DNA from: Nomia melanderi
Taxonomy: Eukaryota > Arthropoda > Insecta > Hymenoptera > Halictidae
Length of the DNA stretch: 64,000 bases
Reading direction: 5' to 3'
Assembly (NCBI RefSeq): GCF_051020985.1
Contig: NC_135008.1
Location: forward strand, 9,486,001 to 9,550,000
This document shows positions 24,782 through 36,900 of the stretch, piece after piece. The first letter of the stretch is position 1, and each line of letters starts with the position of its first letter. A program made the position numbers and the translations under genes. Under the pieces are notes generated by a model that worked only from the letters and a program-made list of their open reading frames with translations, was not told where the DNA came from and ran no database searches.

Positions 24782-27390
24782 TCGAATCAGAATTTTGAAA
24801 GCATTATGAACCCATAAATATTTACGGATATACGGCAAACTTTATTTGGAATCTGGATTTAATATTAGATTTATAGAACCCATTAATTTGATGGATATTC
24901 ATTTTCATGAACATTATTTGGTGAAGGTTTATGTCAATTTTGATTGATGCAATTATAGGAATACATATCCTAATCCTCTGTTTTGGATGCTCTAATTTCC
25001 AAAATCTATATGAATGACCCCTATTGTTCTAGGAACAATACAATAAATTGTCTAAAAAATTGTTGTAAACTTAATTTAGTTGTTATATATACAGTATTCT
25101 TCGATTAAAATTTAAAGAAACAGTACATTTATATTATAAAAACGAATTTTTAGAAATATTAAACATTTTATTTTTCTAATTGAATCTAAATATTGGTAAC
25201 AACTATAATGTAATAGTTACTTTAATTGAAATAAGCGGAGGTGAAAACGTATGAGATTATGTCACTCCCACGTGCCTGAGGCCTGTATCGTTTGACATGA
25301 AGAACTGCAGCAACTTTTTGTCGTAGTGGTAGATACTCGGTAACGTCGCTTTGAATTTTCCACTATTCTGCTTCTTCATGACAGAGCGCTCCCGAGGAAC
25401 CGTTATGTCCAATTACCAGGAAAGCTCATCCACATTTCAGATTTATAGCACGTTAATGGCCACTTGGGATTTTCCTAATTATTCGTAATTTGTACGTATC
25501 GCCAGAAAAAGTATTCTTTGGAGTTACACATTCATTATTGTATCATAAAACCTGCTACTGTTGAGCACTACAACTTTCATATGATTTCTTTAACTTCCGA
25601 TTAACTTACAGAATTCAATTTTACAGTTTAATAATAATATTTCATTATTTTTTCGTAATTACCGGTCCTGTGACAATACTATTTGAAGATAAAATATAAG
25701 CCTATGAAATATAAAGTTCAAGAAATGCAACGAAGTAAGTTAGTGAGCAACTATTGTATAAGAACTGAAATTGTCTACCGTGTTTCCGACAAATCCAATT
25801 TTATTCGTGTTTTATTGGTGCGCTGGTGGAATAGTGCAACGAAAATCCTACCTCAGCTATAAATTTTTCTGTCACTGTCGTATAACCTTCATGTGATGAT
25901 TGATCGTGTGCACGGTGTGCGACACTGAACGTTTGGGGTTCACGATCTAATAAAGATAGCAAAGTTAGATGCTACCGTTAAATTCGTTTTACTTAACCCA
26001 GAGTTGTTATTTTCACGGATTCCAGGTTCTCACTCCAGCTGTAAACGAGATGCGCGCTGTTTTACGATATCTTTCCAGCGGGAGCTGTCCGTAAACCACT
26101 TAAGTAGATTGAAATTTAGGGATGGTTTTGAGTACGAAGTGGTGTCCGCTCCTAACGAAAATTATCGACAGTACTGGAGTTCTGTGATGCAATAGGTGAA
26201 TTCTTTTAATTAGTACAACTAAATTTTTAGATATAAATTTTACATAAATTTTTATACTAATTATGTTTTATCGATAAATAGTCTCACTGTTAATATTGCT
26301 ATTAACTACATAAATAGTGAAATGTGAAATAAAAACAAAAGGACGAGGTAAATTAATTTTACGTGGGTAACGTTAGTAACAAAGCTGTCGGCGTTGAACA
26401 GAATTAAATATTTTGCTTCCAAATTTCAAAATATTATGCTTTCCAAACGTTTCGTTGTGAAATAAAAATAATAACGTTTTAAAGTGAACACATTTTTGTT
26501 TGAAACCGAGTAAAAGGTTGTTGCATTGGCTGTTCCAGATAGAATGCACCCTGGTTCTCTGATTTAGATTTCATGCAGTATCAGTATTATTTACCGCAAA
26601 AGTGAATGGGGAGTCTGCATCGAGTAATGGTTTTGTTTTCCAAAACCGTCGATTTATCACTGCCTCGGAAGCACGTAACAGCGTATATGTATAACGCAAG
26701 AGTTTCTGACTATAAATCACTATTTCTAGTTCAACTGTGGATTAGAAACATTGTTAGGTAAATGAATTATTTTCCGGTAAACTTGCTTTACATTATCATA
26801 AACTCCAATTAAAATAAACTATTTTTAGATACTATATTAATGAGTTTATCTTGATCGTAATAAAATTTGATTATTTCAACACGATAATTTTTAATAATAT
26901 CTCGTTCAAACAAAGGTACAATCAATTTTAAAGTTTCCATTCGTGCAGAATAGTTGGAGCAAGATTACATTCCATCGTAAAATATTAAACATGAAATGTC
27001 GTATTTCAAGAATATGCTGAAAAATAAGGGAAACTTTACTAACGAAGTAGTAGTAAATAGCTCATAAATAATTAGGAAAGTCGTTGGATAATCACTCTTT
27101 AGTGCTATAGTTTGCACAGTCCAGATAATCCTATTTGAACTTTACGTCTAGCACTAGCTAAAGGATATAACCAAGCATAAATAATTGTACAGCTTAATCT
27201 TAGCGAAGCTGATTAACGGCTCGCTATAATGGAGGGCATCTGAAATCGTTTAACCCTTTCCGTTCTGGAGGGATTTCGTGGAAATTTGTAGAATGATTTG
27301 TGTGGAACATTGTTTTTATATTTAATTTAATATTGCTTCAAACACGCCATGCTGTTCGTTCAAATCCTTTGAATATTTTGTATATTAGTT

Positions 27391-28152
27391 TGTTAATACT
27401 CGTGGCTACCGTAATGGTGGTCGAGTTTTGTTGAATTTTGCACGTGGTGTGCCGACTAATAAAACTTGTACGGTTCGAAGGATCACCCGATATGATCGGG
27501 AACAAAACTTAGAAATGAGTAGGAGGTGAAGTGGACTTTGACTTTAGTGCTATGCGCTTGATCGAAATTGCTACTTGATACTTTGTAATCGGTGCTTCCT
27601 ACTCCGTACTCTGTGCTATGTACTATTTTAGCTGATACTTGTCTAACTTGTTTCTCCAACTGACTGGACCTCCCAGAATCGTCTTCGACGACACCTCCGC
27701 AATGTTGTCTTCGCGGGGGTGAAGGGAGGAGGGGTCCCCTCCCTTCTTAGGTCTTCCTGGTTGCTAATGTTAATAACTAATTCGTCTCGTTTGCAATCGT
27801 CGACCGTGGCAGGTAAAGGCAAGAAACGCTTTGGCCTTAATAACACATGCTAACAGACGGGCTAAAGAGTTAAAAATGCTGGTGACTGGACGCCAGATGT
27901 GAACAATAGACAGGAAAAATCTACAGTAAGAATCGCGGGCCTTATGGGTTCGGGGATTTATGGCTGCCACGGTCCCTTCTCGTAATACCGTAAGGACAAT
28001 TGCAAGTTGCGACGGGACGAAGGCTCTTATTGTTACGAAAAACTACCAAATGTACAGCTAAGTCTTAGAAAAGATAAAAAGTGTATACAAAACTAAAACT
28101 ACGGTGGTTTAAGGGCCCGAACGAAACGGTGAGGCTATAAGTGGCCTTAACA
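27391..28152. mobile_element. Possible solo LTR of a retrotransposon
   Basis: A GC-richer block of about 760 bp begins TGTTAATACTCG and ends GGCCTTAACA, so it has the TG...CA ends and short inverted tips (TGTTAA/TTAACA) typical of LTRs. The flanking five bases are TAGTT on the left and CAGTT on the right, a possible 5-bp target duplication with one mismatch. No primer-binding site follows either end and no internal coding region is adjacent, so if it is an LTR it is a solo one. The inside includes a C/G-rich patch at 27700-27745. Orientation is undetermined. Confidence 0.35.
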
Positions 28153-29104
28153 CAGTTTCATTTTTGCAAAACTGACGAACCCACTCAGTTCTGTTCAGAT
28201 ATGCGTATTCCATGGAACTTTTGTGTGAAATACATTGCTTTGTGTAGACTTCAGCGTGATATTCTTTCATTACGTTCATCCAATAATGCTCACACCAACA
28301 GTCTGTGCTGAACTTTTACATCATCGGAAATGTTACATACATTTTTGTTTATTTTTATTGTTTTCATCTTGCTGCAGACAAATATTTATTCCGGATTCTT
28401 TTCAAACACGAATCGACGCACAGTTTTCGAACTCTGAATTGTATTCTATAAGAGCACATTTCTGTTGCATTCTAATTTTGTTTAATTGTTATATCTTGCA
28501 ATTATTATATACGTAAATAGCATTTTTATACGTACACATATTTTCTATAAATCTTCTACGTTGTATATATTTTTCACTCTAATGCAACGCACACTTTGCA
28601 TCGAACTTCTGTAAATAATCTTTCTCCTTTTACTTCTGATAAAACAATTGATAGAGATGCAATTTCTTGTAAATTGTTGAAAGAGATACTCTTATAAGCT
28701 ATAGGAAGAGATACTTTATCTCTTGGTAAGACACAGATCTTCTAGATACCTACCCCTGCTTCTGGTAATTGTTTTCCAAGTTCAAAGAACAAGTGTCTTC
28801 AGTACAGTTTCCTTTCGGTCTAACTTGGATCTGTTTCTATCCACAATACCTACGTATTACTTCAGAACATTAGGAAAAAAATTTTCTATCTCAACGCTAT
28901 TTCCTCTGAAGCATCGTCCATTATTTTTCATTGTATCGAACGTAATCGTAAATCAAATGTATTTCAGATACTTTTTATTTTCGACGTACCATTTTTCCGT
29001 GTTTTTTGACATTGTCCTGAAAAATATCACAGTGTGAAAGCTATCTATATAATAAAAACTACAGTATCCACATACTCAAAACAGATAGGTAAAAGTAAGT
29101 TCAT

Positions 29105-29286
29105 AAAATTTAATAAATCGTTTAATATAATCTAATAAAAATATATACCACCGCATTAATTTTCATAATCATCGTAAGAAAAGTCGAATATCGATGATTA
29201 TAAAGTTTAAAAGATAATCATAAAACTCAAAAAATAATTTTAATTATCTAAGAAATTCTCAAATGATTCAGTCGAAATAGTGTTAA
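29105..29286. mobile_element. TTAA-tip MITE, family II copy B (degenerate)
   Basis: The left part shares AAAATTTAATAAA, then AATATAATCTAATA, and ATATACC followed by a CGC/CGCA word with copy A (from about 12450). The right end, read inward on the minus strand from 29286, begins TTAACACTATTTCGAC, close to the family tip. The left tip is eroded. Confidence 0.4.
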
Positions 29287-29399
29287 GTAAAAATTCGTAT
29301 GTATTAAAATTACGTGTGGAATGTAGGATACACAGACGTCAATCCGAAATGCGTTCAGAAAGCTCCCCGGTAATGAATTAAATCCCGTTTCAAATCACT

Positions 29400-30300
29400 T
29401 TGCGTACTATGCAATGTTTATCTCGTGAAACTGTACAATTATCAGCAGCCTGCGGGGACACATATAGTATCCACATTCTATTTTGATGCACGCGGTAGTC
29501 GGACGATCGGAAGGGGCGGACCACGTGGTTTATTGAAAGTTCGAGCTTTCCGCGCTACGTTTACGTCCAAAGCGCAAGCCCGTCACGCAAGTTTAGGTTC
29601 GCCCCGGCACGAATCGATGCTGTACTCCAGCTATCCATTCATCCCGTTCCCCTATTCTGAAATGACTTCGCTTTGAACGCCGTACTACTCCGGGGACGTC
29701 GCAATAAAATTAATCGAATCCCACGACAATAAAAGTCGACTAACGACTTGGAATAACGACGCTGTATCACCAAACACTAATTCAATCTCAGTTTCACAAA
29801 CGTCATCCTTCATATAAAACTTCGTTTCCGCGTTGCTAGCGCCTACTAGCAGTGTCAACATCATAGAACATTTCAAAAACCACCTGAAAACCTTCCCTTA
29901 TCGATGCAAAATCCATTTCTCACTCTTACAAGGAATACGCCATCTATGTACACTAGGTTTCGCGCCACGAAGAGCTCTCCGGAAATGTAAAATGCGCGAA
30001 AGAGTTGTCGTTCAAAAACTCGACGCTGAAGCGCGGTGCGCGGCTTATAGAATCCGAGTGTCTCTGATAAAGCATGATAGCTTTCAGTCTCGGTTCATCC
30101 GGCTTTAATGGAGCTATCCGTCGTCAGCAGGATTCGCCGTAATCTCAGGTCCGACAGGAGGAACCTAAGACGATGGTACCTGAGAAACGCACGAAAGCCA
30201 TCCTCGGCGCAGTCGCCTTGACAACAGCGGCGCCACGTGCATGTGTGCGCCGCTCTGGCACGTATTCGCTAGGAACGGGATAGAGAGGAGCTTCTCGGTG
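29400..30300 (+). promoter_or_regulatory. CpG-rich region upstream of the second first exon
   Basis: GC and CpG content climb sharply here. A palindromic E-box CCACGTGG lies at 29521-29528 next to GGGGCGGA. The block runs without a break into the GA-rich segment at 30330-30440. No frame carries a recognisable domain. Position and composition suggest promoter or proximal enhancer of the isoform starting downstream. I cannot place a TATA box or initiator with confidence. Confidence 0.4.
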
Positions 30301-30329
30301 AACGGAGGGCTGGAGCGAGTCTCTTTGCC

Positions 30330-30440
30330 TGGCTGGGAGCGAGAGAGACGGTAGCACGGGAATGGGGTGGAAGCGGTGGGGCGAGTGTGGGTGATCGGAG
30401 GAGAGAGTAAGGGGTGGCAGAGCGCGAGAGAAAGTTGCTA
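30330..30440 (+). promoter_or_regulatory. GAGA-type motif cluster near the putative start site
   Basis: Several GAGAG-containing words fall within 110 bp: GGGAGCGAGAGAGACGG near 30336, GGAGGAGAGAG near 30397 and GCGCGAGAGAAAG near 30422. In insects such clusters bind GAGA factor and mark paused promoters. This is motif reading only. Confidence 0.4.
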
Positions 30441-30449
30441 CGGTGTGCC

Positions 30450-33244
30450 GCAGTACGGGGTGGCTAGCTGCGAGATAGCTCCTCGCAGAGTGAAAAACCA
30501 GCAGAAGAGCCGAGCAGCCCGTTACAGCCCTCGGTGACACGTTACGGGAGCTGTCCGCCTCGGTTGCCTGTTCTCCGCCATTTCCGTTGCCCGAAATCCT
30601 CGTGCGGTCTCTGTTGATCGATCACGAGTTTTTTCTACTGACAGTGCTCGGTTCAAGGACGACCCGTCGTTCCCGGCTCCACGAAGACGATTTGGCGATT
30701 CGTTTTCATCAGCGAAGCTTTTTCTTCTGCTTCTGTTTACGCGTGTGAAGAATACACGAAGGTTACGGGATACACGGTTGTCGTGTCAAGGTTGATGCGG
30801 TTACGTGTCGATACGTTACGCAGGTTTAACCGTTGACACTTCTCGTCGACGCGCGGGGCAAGTCGAATCCGAACGTGTCGGAGGATTTTGGGGTGAACTG
30901 GAAGTCGAGTGTTCAGTGAAATTGTTTCTTGGATGGTGATCAGCTGATTACGACGTTTATGGAAGTTGGGAAACTGATAGGGTCGTTTAGGGGATCGACG
31001 AATGGTTAATCGCTGGTAAGGATCGGTTCGTTGGTTGCTTCGACCGGAGATTAAGTTTGGTATGTTGGCTTAGAAAGTTTGCGTCGAATATGCTGGAGGA
31101 TGCGGGATGTTGGGTTGAAGTTAACGCAGTGTCCGACAAGGACGATACAGACAGCAACGTTTCAGCGGTATTGACTATTCCAGCGAATTGCTGTGCATTG
31201 TTTACACGGGAGTCTTCCCTGTATATCGGTTGAAGTGCACAGTTGGAGGCTATCCGCGAGACATCTGACATTTGCCAGCGGGTACGGTAAGGTGCTTTTT
31301 ATTGCGGAAGAAATCTCAGTGTAATATCGGAAACAACCTCGAGACACGCTCAGGCGAGTTCTAATGTTGCTGTTGCGACGAAGAAAAAATGGGAAGACAC
31401 AATCGCGAAGGATTCGATGGCATCGATCGGTTGGCAACCTGTCGCAACATTTCTGGCTACTACAACGGAAATGCCAAACGTTTCGTTGCATTCGGTCGAG
31501 GACACCGGTGTTGAAGTAATATTTCAACGATCATGACCTTCGATGTTGACCACCATCACGTGACCTAATCCGGTCCAATCGGGAGTTTGTCGTGACAAGG
31601 AGCAACTACGGGTCGTTGCGAGCTGAGAAGCCGGTTGCTAAAACCACAACAATTAATTTAGCCTCCCGCGAAAGCGTCCGCCGGGATTATTCGTTCGTGC
31701 GCCGTGTTCCTGCAGATTCTTCCTGGTGATCCGATAAGGGAGTCTTGGTAAAATTCACGACAACACGGGATCGACGTGGAAAATCATATGTCTCGGAATT
31801 AACGATCGCTGGCACGATTTTCGTGGTTCACCGCAATTAACATCGGCGAGCGCTGAGATCACTAGAGCACGAAGAAAAGCTACTGTCTCCTGGGTCGCTA
31901 ATGAAACACGATCTTCACGGAAATTCCCTTGTCGATCGCTGGAGTGGTTGTCACTTGACACCATTCAAAAGATAGATACGTTCCAAGGACGAAATATTTT
32001 TTCAAGAGGTACATTTTTGATATATTGCAGTTGCACGTAGATGATAGAACGCGAATAGAAAGCCAATAATAATCGCGATGTTGTTGAAGCTACTGCTGTT
32101 TGTTTGTTAAATAGCTCCCCTATTGTTGACTATATACTCGAAACGTTAATTCGTGCGTGATATTTAAAGAGTTCCACTGATTTTGATATCGCCACAGTGT
32201 AGAGTAGGAAACACGCTGAACGTGTTTCCGTTGGAAAATTACATAGTATATACGCCCCACTGGATCAATTGCGTCATTAATTCGGAACGAAAATTTACAC
32301 GTTCCAGTCGACGTAAAAGGGAACACTTCGAAGCTTTTGGTCGCTGTTTCACGGAACATTAGTAGGGCGAACTCGGAAGAAGGTGGTTATTGATTTCACA
32401 CGCTTCATCGCGTTTCTTTGATTCCTAATTTACTGTGGCATCATTACGCAATATGGAACAAGCGCGTAGAAGCACGGAAACCACAATATATTAACCAGCT
32501 ATGAAAATTATCGTTAATTGCTGGAACGGAGAAGTATCCGAATAAATTGAGATCAAGCTATTTAATCTTCAACCTTCCATGTACAAAACATGGACATTGG
32601 TTTCCCGTGAATCCACTCTCAAGAACATAATCCCCTGTTACCCGAGTCGGCAACTATCGAAGCTAATGCCTCGGACTTATCGATTAGAAATTACATTATC
32701 TTTCAGAGGAAAGTGTGAGCTGCTTCGACACTAGTCGTCTTAATCCTGCGCTCTCCGCAAGGATCGGTGCTGCTCGGTAAATGCTACGCGCTCGTAACAC
32801 GTGTCGCTGCGAAATGGCCCTTATCGTCGCTTAGCGAGGAAAAGGGAAGAGGTCCGAGAGCATTCGTAATTTATCCGATAATTGTATATCCCGGCACAAT
32901 GGAAGGAAACGATGCGGTGTCTTATCGGTTTTGCTACGTCGGAATGGTTAGTGAGTTGTCGAAGTACGATGATTGGACGCACCGTGTTCCAACGAGGTAA
33001 TTCGCGATGTAATCGGCACGGGTCAGCGACGATGTTGTCGGAGGGACATCGCGAACCGATCAGATCGGGAGAGGACATTTAAAGGTATACACGCAACAAA
33101 GTGAAGCTTCCACCGAGAAAGAAGGAACACCGGGCGAACGTCGGCGAGTCGGCGTTCCGTCAGCTGTTCGCCCTGTTTCATCAGCGTAAGCCTCGGGATC
33201 CTCTGCGAGGACAAAACGCTGCCTCGTCGGTACCCCTGCTCGAG
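30450..33244 (+). other. Very long CpG-rich 5' leader of isoform B
   Basis: GC-rich, CpG-rich sequence runs from about 30.45 kb up to the start codon at 33245. Many short frames cross it in all phases, without domains, so it reads as 5' UTR. A plausible donor (CGCTG then GTAAGG at 31016) suggests that part may be spliced out. The in-frame TAA at 33080-33082 ends any upstream reading of the coding frame, so the ORF is open from 33083. An acceptor-like TTTAAAG at 33078-33084 might allow an upstream exon to join. Confidence 0.4.
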
Positions 33245-33501
33245 ATGGGCGCGAGAGCATGGGACTACGAGGCACTGCCCGAGCTTCATACCTCGACGGC
33301 TGTCACGCCGTCGTCCACACCGCCGAATGCTCAACAAAAAACCCACTCGCCGAGGGTCTATTTTCAGGCGGAAAACCTCGCGTCCACCAGAAGAAGGAGC
33401 AGCTCCAGGCTATTGGCACCACAGTCATCCTGCAGAAGACGCAGCAGAAGCATGAGCGCGTGGAGCGATCTTTCGAGATCGTCTTTCAAGCTGGATGAGA
33501 G
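33245..33501 (+). CDS. First coding exon, isoform B; possible PDE4/dunce N-terminus
   Basis: The start ATG at 33245 has purine at -3 and G at +4. The frame runs 85 codons plus two bases (AG), then meets the donor GTATGT at 33502: phase 2, as in the exon ending at 8569. The peptide begins MGARAWDYEALPEL, has a Ser/Thr/Pro-rich middle, then two Arg/Ser clusters (STRRRSSSRLL and CRRRSRS) and a tail MSAWSDLSRSSFKLDE. The RRRSS and RRRSRS clusters are candidate basophilic-kinase sites. There is no transmembrane segment or catalytic domain, so this is an N-terminal regulatory cap. The tail resembles, by memory, the M-S-W-P-S-S-F end of some vertebrate PDE4 N-termini just before the common exon. The common exon is not in the window, so the identity stays tentative. 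A frame from 33259 ends at 33498 and is probably a shadow. Confidence 0.5.
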
Positions 33502-33779
33502 GTATGTTGTTATTGCATGCTCGATATTGATATTATTAATAAGGCCTTTGTCCACCTGTTATCGCAGATGTTAAAAGATAATTCTTAAAATTTTACGGTC
33601 TTAACTCTAGGTCATTGAATTGCGTTGTTTTCATTAATATTCCTTAATGTCGCGTCAAAATTACTTTCTACTGCTTTCCAAGTTAATGTAACAAAAGGTT
33701 ATATAGAAATCGGGCCACATAACAATATTGTAAGTCAAACTGTATAAATAATAGATGTGTTTTATTTTGAGATTTTGAT

Positions 33780-33953
33780 TAGTTATCTAGGATTAAAATT
33801 AATTGCTGGGGTTATGTTAATGAAATTGACTATTTGAATTTATCTATAATAATTATGGACTTAATTACAGGAGAAGTCGAGAAGTCAATTGAGAAAAATT
33901 ATTAAATTTCATCTGAAAATTATTTTCAGTAACTTTGGTAAAAATAGCGTTAA
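33780..33953. mobile_element. TTAA-tip MITE, family II copy C (degenerate)
   Basis: The segment GGAGAAGTCGAGAAGTCAATTGAG at about 33871 closely matches the interior of copy D at about 63051. The right end, read inward on the minus strand, begins TTAACGCTATTTTTACCAAAG, the family tip. The left tip is not recognisable, so the left edge is approximate. It lies within 300 bp of the donor of the isoform B exon. Confidence 0.45.
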
Positions 33954-36900
33954 CAGTTTGAAAACTGGTGACTTTGTTCGAGAAGTTTCCTATGTAGTTG
34001 GCCATTTTTCCGTAAATAAATATAAGTAATAAATAATTAATAAATGAATATAAGTAATATAAAAATAAGTAATATAATTATCGCTAATTGCTAAATGATT
34101 TAACAATTTAAATTAATTAATGCACTCTAGAATACTGATAGAAAAATCTATATTACTTTCAAATATAAATTAATAAACGTGCAAATACAACTTACTTCGT
34201 GAAGGACTTGGGACGTGAAAACACGAATGCACTCGTGACCGGTCGCATAATATTAAGCTCGACAGAAGCTATTTGCCTAGATAAATTCAACGGTTACAGG
34301 AAAAATTGGTCGCATGTTCAATATTAACAAGTTCTTTTATCAGTGTCTTTTTTAATTGAATGAACTTAATGTTAATTCAGTTAGCATTTTAATGAATTAA
34401 TTGCATTTAAAGAGGAAAAACTGTTTCAAAGTGAAGAATCTATAAATACACATTTTGAACTCTTTTCTAATACAACTTGATCAACATTTATTGTTTTTTC
34501 TTCCTGTTTCTTTTTCCTTATGTTAAGAGTGCATTTACAAAACTCCATTCATTTCACACAACTGCACGAATTGTACGGAAACGGTCGTACGTCACATTTA
34601 AAATTAAAAATTATATTCACGTTTATTAACCACAACCAAGGCTGCTGTTGTTTAATTTTTTTCGAAAATTTAATTCACTCTACTCCGACTCAAATGAAAT
34701 AAAAGCTGTTTAGTCAGAGGCAGAATCTCGTTAGGAACACACGTGCCAAATTTGAAGTTTATTAATTGCGCGCAACCGCGATATCTTCTCGCCTATCGTA
34801 AAGAGAAAAGTAGTTTCGGAATAAATGCATTCAAAGTTTCGGCCAAACCGACGAGCAACTTGGATCTTTCTATTCAAACTATTATAACTTTGGCTATTAT
34901 TCGAATTTCTGCGTTAAACTTTTTTAATTATGTTTTCAGAATATTGGTCTACGAACGCGTGTAAAGGAATATCGATTTCTAAACATTTAAGAATTTTTAA
35001 GTTACTTTGAATATACTGTATATATAATAAATAATGTTTTTGTTTTAATCTATTCTTCTTATCTTTTACTTTGTCAAAGATATTTTCCATTGAATATCTT
35101 GGGAATTTTATGAAACAATTTTGTTTCTTTCTATGAAACAAAAATAATGAACATTTTTTTTAATAGTAGTTATAACAACTACTACACATTGCATAATAAA
35201 ATTTTTACTTTAAATTCAACACGAAAACTTCACATGTAAATTAAACTTCTGTGGAGCGTTTTATAATAATCAAATCGTCTTCATTCATAAGTTCGTTCAT
35301 CTAACTTGACACCTGTGTCTCCGTATAATTTCACCAGACTTTCGGATAACTCATCTGTCAGCAAGTTCGGGGATGTAATAAATTATAAAACTTCGCGTTC
35401 CATTCAGTTTTTGTTAGATTACTTCCGTCATACAACTTCCTGGGATTTCTTGTAATAGCAGATCTGGAATTTTCCAGAAAAGTATGGAGACTAGAAGTTT
35501 GTAACTATGGTGTGTACAATTCATCGGTAAGTTAGTATTGTTCATCTATCTAGGGATTCGTGACGAAAATAAAAGTTATATTTCTCGAAATCTTTCTGTG
35601 TACTATAAGTAAACTGTCTCTCTTCGAGTATCGAGAATTTCTGAAAACTTTGATTTGCTGGAAATAAGAATCGGAATTGCTTACATGATACAGGGGATAT
35701 AGTATGGGGTGAAAACGTGTTACATATATGATAAATTGATTAATAATCATTTTCTTCAGTAGTAAAAGATCTGGTTTAGTTTGACTAATTTAATTACAAA
35801 AATTAAACCTGTTTGTGTACGATTATATACAGTGACTTAGAAATGTATCAATAATGGAGTATTTATTTCTCGTAGCTTTTTATATAACCTCGAATGTTAA
35901 TTGTGTATCGATTTTTGGACATAATAATTATCTGGAGAGTATACCTATATGTAAATAAATGTATAAATACAGTAAATAAACACGAATCTATTTCAATAAA
36001 ACAATAATACAGAATTCGTGTGCAAAAACACTAATTTTCATTTGTCTGTAATACTGTAATATCGATTGCATTACTACATAAGTAGTTTCTCTTTGTTAGA
36101 ATCCTCTCTATTTATTTCAACAAAAATAATCATATTTCTATCACATTGATATCCAAACTTTTTCATATTAAGCCATCGTGTAATTCGTTTATTCCCCATC
36201 AAGTAAGAGTGAAACATTAGGGTCGACAAAGTATCATTTACCGCATCAGATAAAAGAATTTATATTGAAAAACATGTTTGTTCACTTACACCAGACGCTA
36301 TTTACTAATGAAATAAGCTGCCGTTGTTTAACCTACTTTCAAAGTACACAGATACATTGCGTTACAGAGAGCGTACGTAAAATTTTGCTATTATATAACA
36401 AGATATATTAATATCGTCGCCATATATGACGGTGTTGCAAGATGCTGGAGATACTACGCGATGAACGACAACGGCTGAAAGAAGAGAAATGGCTTTTATA
36501 CGTGTAAAGTACAATAATGCGTTACGTACGAAGGATGGCCACTGGCTGAATACGGTTTTTCCAATGTCAGAATGAATAGTACACCTTTTTTCGAGTAGCT
36601 TGAAGTTCTTTAATGTTTGCATATTGTAAGAATAATAAACGTACATTTTATACAACAACAAATGCCTCCTAGAATCTTCGTTCGTACAATATTTATTTTA
36701 CTTTTTTAGAGAAGAAATAGCTGATAGTTAAATAACACCTGTTGGACGATCAACATTAGAGATGAACTTATCAGGTGTTTTTCAGTATTCTTAAATCAAA
36801 AGTTTTCCTAAATATTTATTTATATTTATGTACTTTGTTTTAGATCATTTTCACTCAGTTTTATATTCAAAATTCTTAGCTCGATGCTTACAGCTTATAT

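Noticed and set aside
30145..30540. 131-residue minus-strand open frame in the CpG island
   Set aside because: GC-rich DNA has few stop codons, so long empty frames are expected. It is rich in Arg, Ser, Pro and Leu with no domain, and it starts over the putative promoter of the + strand gene.
33259..33498. 80-codon frame overlapping the isoform B exon
   Set aside because: It ends just before the donor and cannot continue into a downstream exon, while the frame from 33245 passes the donor open. At most it is an overlapping internal ORF.
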